A stretch of 64,000 nucleotides of DNA from assembly GCA_051880615.1 (NCBI GenBank), contig JBJEOH010000019.1:83575-147574 (forward strand), written 5' to 3'. Both the position numbers and the translations under genes were made by a program. A model generated the notes under the pieces. That model ran no database searches and was not told the origin of the DNA. It saw nothing but the letters and a program-made list of their open reading frames with translations. Below, piece by piece: positions 63,401 to 64,000 of the stretch. The first letter of the stretch is position 1. Every line of letters starts with the position of its first letter. Origin of the DNA: UBA7067 sp051880615. GTDB lineage: Bacteria; Bacillota; Clostridia; Oscillospirales; Acutalibacteraceae.

Positions 63401-64000
63401 TGTTGCCTTCGCTGTCAGTTTCGGTTAATCCTGACGAATAAATCTGTGAAACACCACAGGCTGAAATAACAAAAGAATTTGAACCGCCATTATTGTATAT
63501 TGACCTTGCCGACGGAGCAATATATATATCGCCGTCATTATAGCAGCCCTTAGAACTGATACCCGAAATACCCGAGAATGATCCTCCGTCGCTGCTGCAT
63601 CCGGTTGTTGTTGACCTGGTATTGACAACACCGCCAAAAAGGATTATATCACCTGCGTTATAGCATTTATATGCGTACATATCGGAAACACCGTGTGCCT
63701 CTGACGCACCTGCATACATATATATGTTACCCTTATTGTAATTAAGAAAATTATAATACTGCGTTGTTGCTTCTGTGGTCATGGCACCGATGCCGACAAT
63801 ATGGGTTCTTGGGACAGTTACGGAATATAAATTTGCCTCATTGTAGGCATGAGAGATAATGTTTGCGCCAATACCGTATATATATGAATCGTAAAGCAAT
63901 GAATTATTTGCAACAAGCTCTTTGTTTTCATCAAGCGGCAAAATAACAGGCTTGCCGTTTTCGTCAAATACAGGCTTGCCGTTTTCGTCAAATACAGGCT
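57435..64000 (-). CDS. Giant repetitive, probably surface-exposed protein; N-terminus outside window
   Basis: About 2187 residues are visible and the frame is still open at the window edge, so the start and any signal peptide lie beyond. I do not recognise a named family over the full length. From about residue 20 to 870 there are some 15-20 degenerate repeats of 25-60 residues, built around N(Y/F/C)(G/A)(D/N/E)(I/V) with GG(I/V)xG segments (NYGDIKA, NFADISV, YGGIAGY). This is the pattern of GLUG-like beta-solenoid proteins. The rest (about 900-2187) is Tyr/Asp/Asn/Thr-rich with beta-sandwich-like stretches and no repeats seen. No LPxTG motif or anchor helix occurs at the C-terminus (ends YNKEETQ). 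At the visible N-terminus are 8-residue tandem repeats. Confidence 0.8.
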   Translation of the reverse strand, partial: PVFDENGKPVFDENGKPVILPLDENKELVANNSLLYDSYIYGIGANIISHAYNEANLYSVTVPRTHIVGIGAMTTEATTQYYNFLNYNKGNIYMYAGASEAHGVSDMYAYKCYNAGDIILFGGVVNTRSTTTGCSSDGGSFSGISGISSKGCYNDGDIYIAPSARSIYNNGGSNSFVISACGVSQIYSSGLTETDSEGNTIIIPSINAGTVTVDLDKYNFDPVKNTTSTASSYYPYIYMQGTGLGSYNENYGKLNFVPNTKDETNTVQLYMSPLGGRFINQRSASMTHCRNYADLSVDTSNAPGALYALVINGLGYVEKNSSYSMNDCVNFGDISFKGRLGGGLWINSIGGVAVKISNCLNIGDVTVDPSSEIGGNVTIRTVFTENTSSNTINYSEIDSVMNGWYDGCKIPPGLDTDEYREIFNSLDKTKRYGQFNISGTFTGSLYLGELVASNSSYVNKISNIINNGAFNVENLDVKGGTTIRGLSGNKISDSANYAPITVNNVLFRSSSYISGAAPGNNNLNLAPITVTHSVCSASNIGIYVAGVTAGASNAITSATNCENRGEITVKDCYSATVKGVDYASPLLGSSATKCYGIYYIGGIGTYSHSKSCVNFADISVSDVTLCYVGGVCSITSSTAISNSYNYGDIKATNCSGASRYGGIAGYIDSTAKITGCFNFGKLSVIDPYSYVTSGYHQLFLGGICGQTASSGGISSSANCGEVEYINSNGENTDNKNLYNTRTLSNYYLYVGGITGYKHANTPISNTINYADINVQSEMNTHMSVGGAIGRTSFATNNNCRSSSLVNYGNVTVPDANASKGQVVYGGGIIGAVESAGSGIFRYGINYGTVQSATEKAANTYVGAILGRSTSNNMKFTIDRFVDLSDTPDGWTYYPMMGSCYSTATNNNGGASVNYTKNQQSVDDTTAAVGERFGTVKAVTLDKQENGGLFSADFAFRSDLLKEITAKDNSLNGLMYQDYDLLSPYLQRYMVSRFGDDIKNYGAYVVLFDERSTSRFMPGRRTADEDETQYHAGIDGSFNNADLVKDTEINQIYSQMVAPAQRTISTDYYTYLQQVQKSSMAEIFEVGVKTKYQYSNYDTSHYQVFDEYQSLVETHTAYDKNGNASDTVLYTDINFYIAIDSIDPYRARQIKLDENGNTVTDEEGNIVYESVETNGYIYINQDFRLCSQYSKYQIYKGDTVDTNRRTALNHYTDNYPDPWLTADNLETELEQSSADWSDLTDLNDDKAEKWEMAIPYQDNDDTKYVYTKVLGVFTAEDGVHKNIVVAHVVIDRYNPYSELDSVTLQTPKDATLTSNNEERLTHVSGQPSLTDYYTEEDGTKTPKNDVTYYYLTDDNLTGENIQKYVYTTSITYPKIIVTTKNMDETFSVSCSIKHQDRLPDETTKYNELEWNDQSGVSTYCGKVTVNPTNIVYDDEQKSVGTATFNLGKYFYYGGLYRLDLFYERTKASGSEKHFATIFVAKQHSPRNVVSYWTGGSAYSWNPAQTLQQQTDWDASHPPVDGLQSGFYIHKKSAYNNSSPTSFYFSREKNDCLDGTNTSYGNGNGAYYSLKGYMGENKDSTVYLDTANPIYNDSEVKGKPVTLKNSLQSIEVFSDEETGAYYPMLYHMAMDIMAENGDIRRYDYQFVQNGKFVGNEEEFYNNNPNIYQSSASKNGFPIVKGEDGSFTGVIEGDETLDSTFVCQWESKNVSLYANGYYKDDIRINDGYGTNKLDIFLTETGSSVSRKLTDEEKTEYFSSIGCNTSNAWTFKLKNSAPTGTYSIVPYMTYTNNFTALPDNIKLYDSSSGDYLSSSEDNIITWTIPYSSPFVIENRPNDDSYMTEFDVSNDRCAPFLSEVSDVDGGDNREVYIRSASENQSIVYVGYDDVKTGDNRVDKFNIFSYAAKDAQQSSVRMKAPYRATISKWTGMSSPFEQPSSGQWEEMTPDSTVDDCNEYIFDISYNELNEDGEYSYSPYVAYYKVIAEDEETSTVYTVNVVPGVRNKDTSLEIAQSTERINGEASFKEEMTGLFAESEAIYREILDNSGYVTATIKELSGDEVDVYQTKIFNAPTSGETQPYVYNLKSFAFDISVDLPAGYDYDLYLFSTAMDYCTKLKNSQNGFSGKQLVLSSSDDQQLHLRIVLKRDTASTVWGVQYIWNFFNANVDTSGRILNIGGGDFYNYVYNKEETQ
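63947..64000 (-). repeat. 24-base in-frame tandem repeats (KPVFDENG) in the giant gene
   Basis: Two perfect 24-base units (63947-63970 and 63971-63994) and the first six bases of a third run into the window edge. Each unit encodes an acidic octapeptide cycling through GKPVFDEN. A diverged unit (PLDENKEL) follows. The array probably continues outside. Confidence 0.9.

Noticed and set aside
63941..63941. Start of the giant gene at a TTG codon here
   Set aside because: The same frame stays open through tandem in-frame repeats to the window edge, with no ribosome site here; the true start lies outside.
1..64000. CRISPR arrays, rRNA or tRNA genes
   Set aside because: No regular spacer-repeat pattern and no conserved rRNA or tRNA sequence was recognised; the dispersed repeats are isolated and irregular.

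Overview
The window looks like a chromosomal segment of a low-to-moderate GC, spore-forming gut Clostridium-type Firmicute, most likely a Ruminococcaceae/Oscillospirales member. The case rests on Gram-positive gene families and gene order (phoH-ybeY-dgkA-era), AGGAGG-type ribosome binding sites, sigma-A promoters, dipicolinate synthase genes (endospores), a bile salt hydrolase (gut life), two GH13 starch enzymes, and nonribosomal peptide synthetase (NRPS) architecture of a kind known from gut Clostridia. No rRNA, tRNA, CRISPR array, transposase or intact prophage was recognised. The species call is an inference.

Layout. 1-3.2 kb: 5' part of a secreted type I pullulanase, then a divergent lysin-holin pair whose promoter carries a LexA-type box. 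3.2-8.6 kb (minus): housekeeping run phoH, ybeY, dgkA, era, cca, esterase. 8.7-11.1 kb (minus): arsenic operon arsR-arsP-thioredoxin-like-arsC. 11.1-13.8 kb: three-gene ABC-2 exporter. 14.3-15.5 kb: Fic protein with a strong promoter and tandem-repeat operator candidate. 15.7-24.6 kb: cyclophilin, FtsX/LolD-type ABC transporter, ABC-F protein, intracellular GH13 enzyme, pyrophosphatase and a membrane protein. 24.7-28.6 kb: LysM protein, enolase, dpaA-dpaB, DUF2935-like protein. 28.6-30.6 kb: von Willebrand A protein, a foldback element and a macro-domain protein.

30.8-42.7 kb is the most unusual block. Two plus-strand genes encode an RsbW-like ATPase/anti-sigma protein and a membrane SpoIIE-type PP2C phosphatase. 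They converge on a minus-strand operon encoding a C-A-T-C-A-T-R NRPS, a MATE transporter fused to an RsbW-like ATPase domain, and a STAS anti-sigma antagonist. Kinase-like, phosphatase and STAS parts of a partner-switching circuit thus sit with the enzyme and exporter of a probable peptide aldehyde.

43-50.5 kb: transglutaminase/DUF58/MoxR operon, bile salt hydrolase, alkaline phosphatase lipoprotein, and a frameshifted sortase-anchored SpaA-like protein. 50.8-57.3 kb: purine salvage, comprising xpt plus a BMP-type nucleoside ABC transporter on the minus strand and a divergent hpt. 57.4-64 kb: one giant repetitive, probably surface, protein whose start lies outside the window. Short palindromic repeats (a GGTTGTCGC-core family, a foldback element, an inverted pair) lie only in intergenic gaps.
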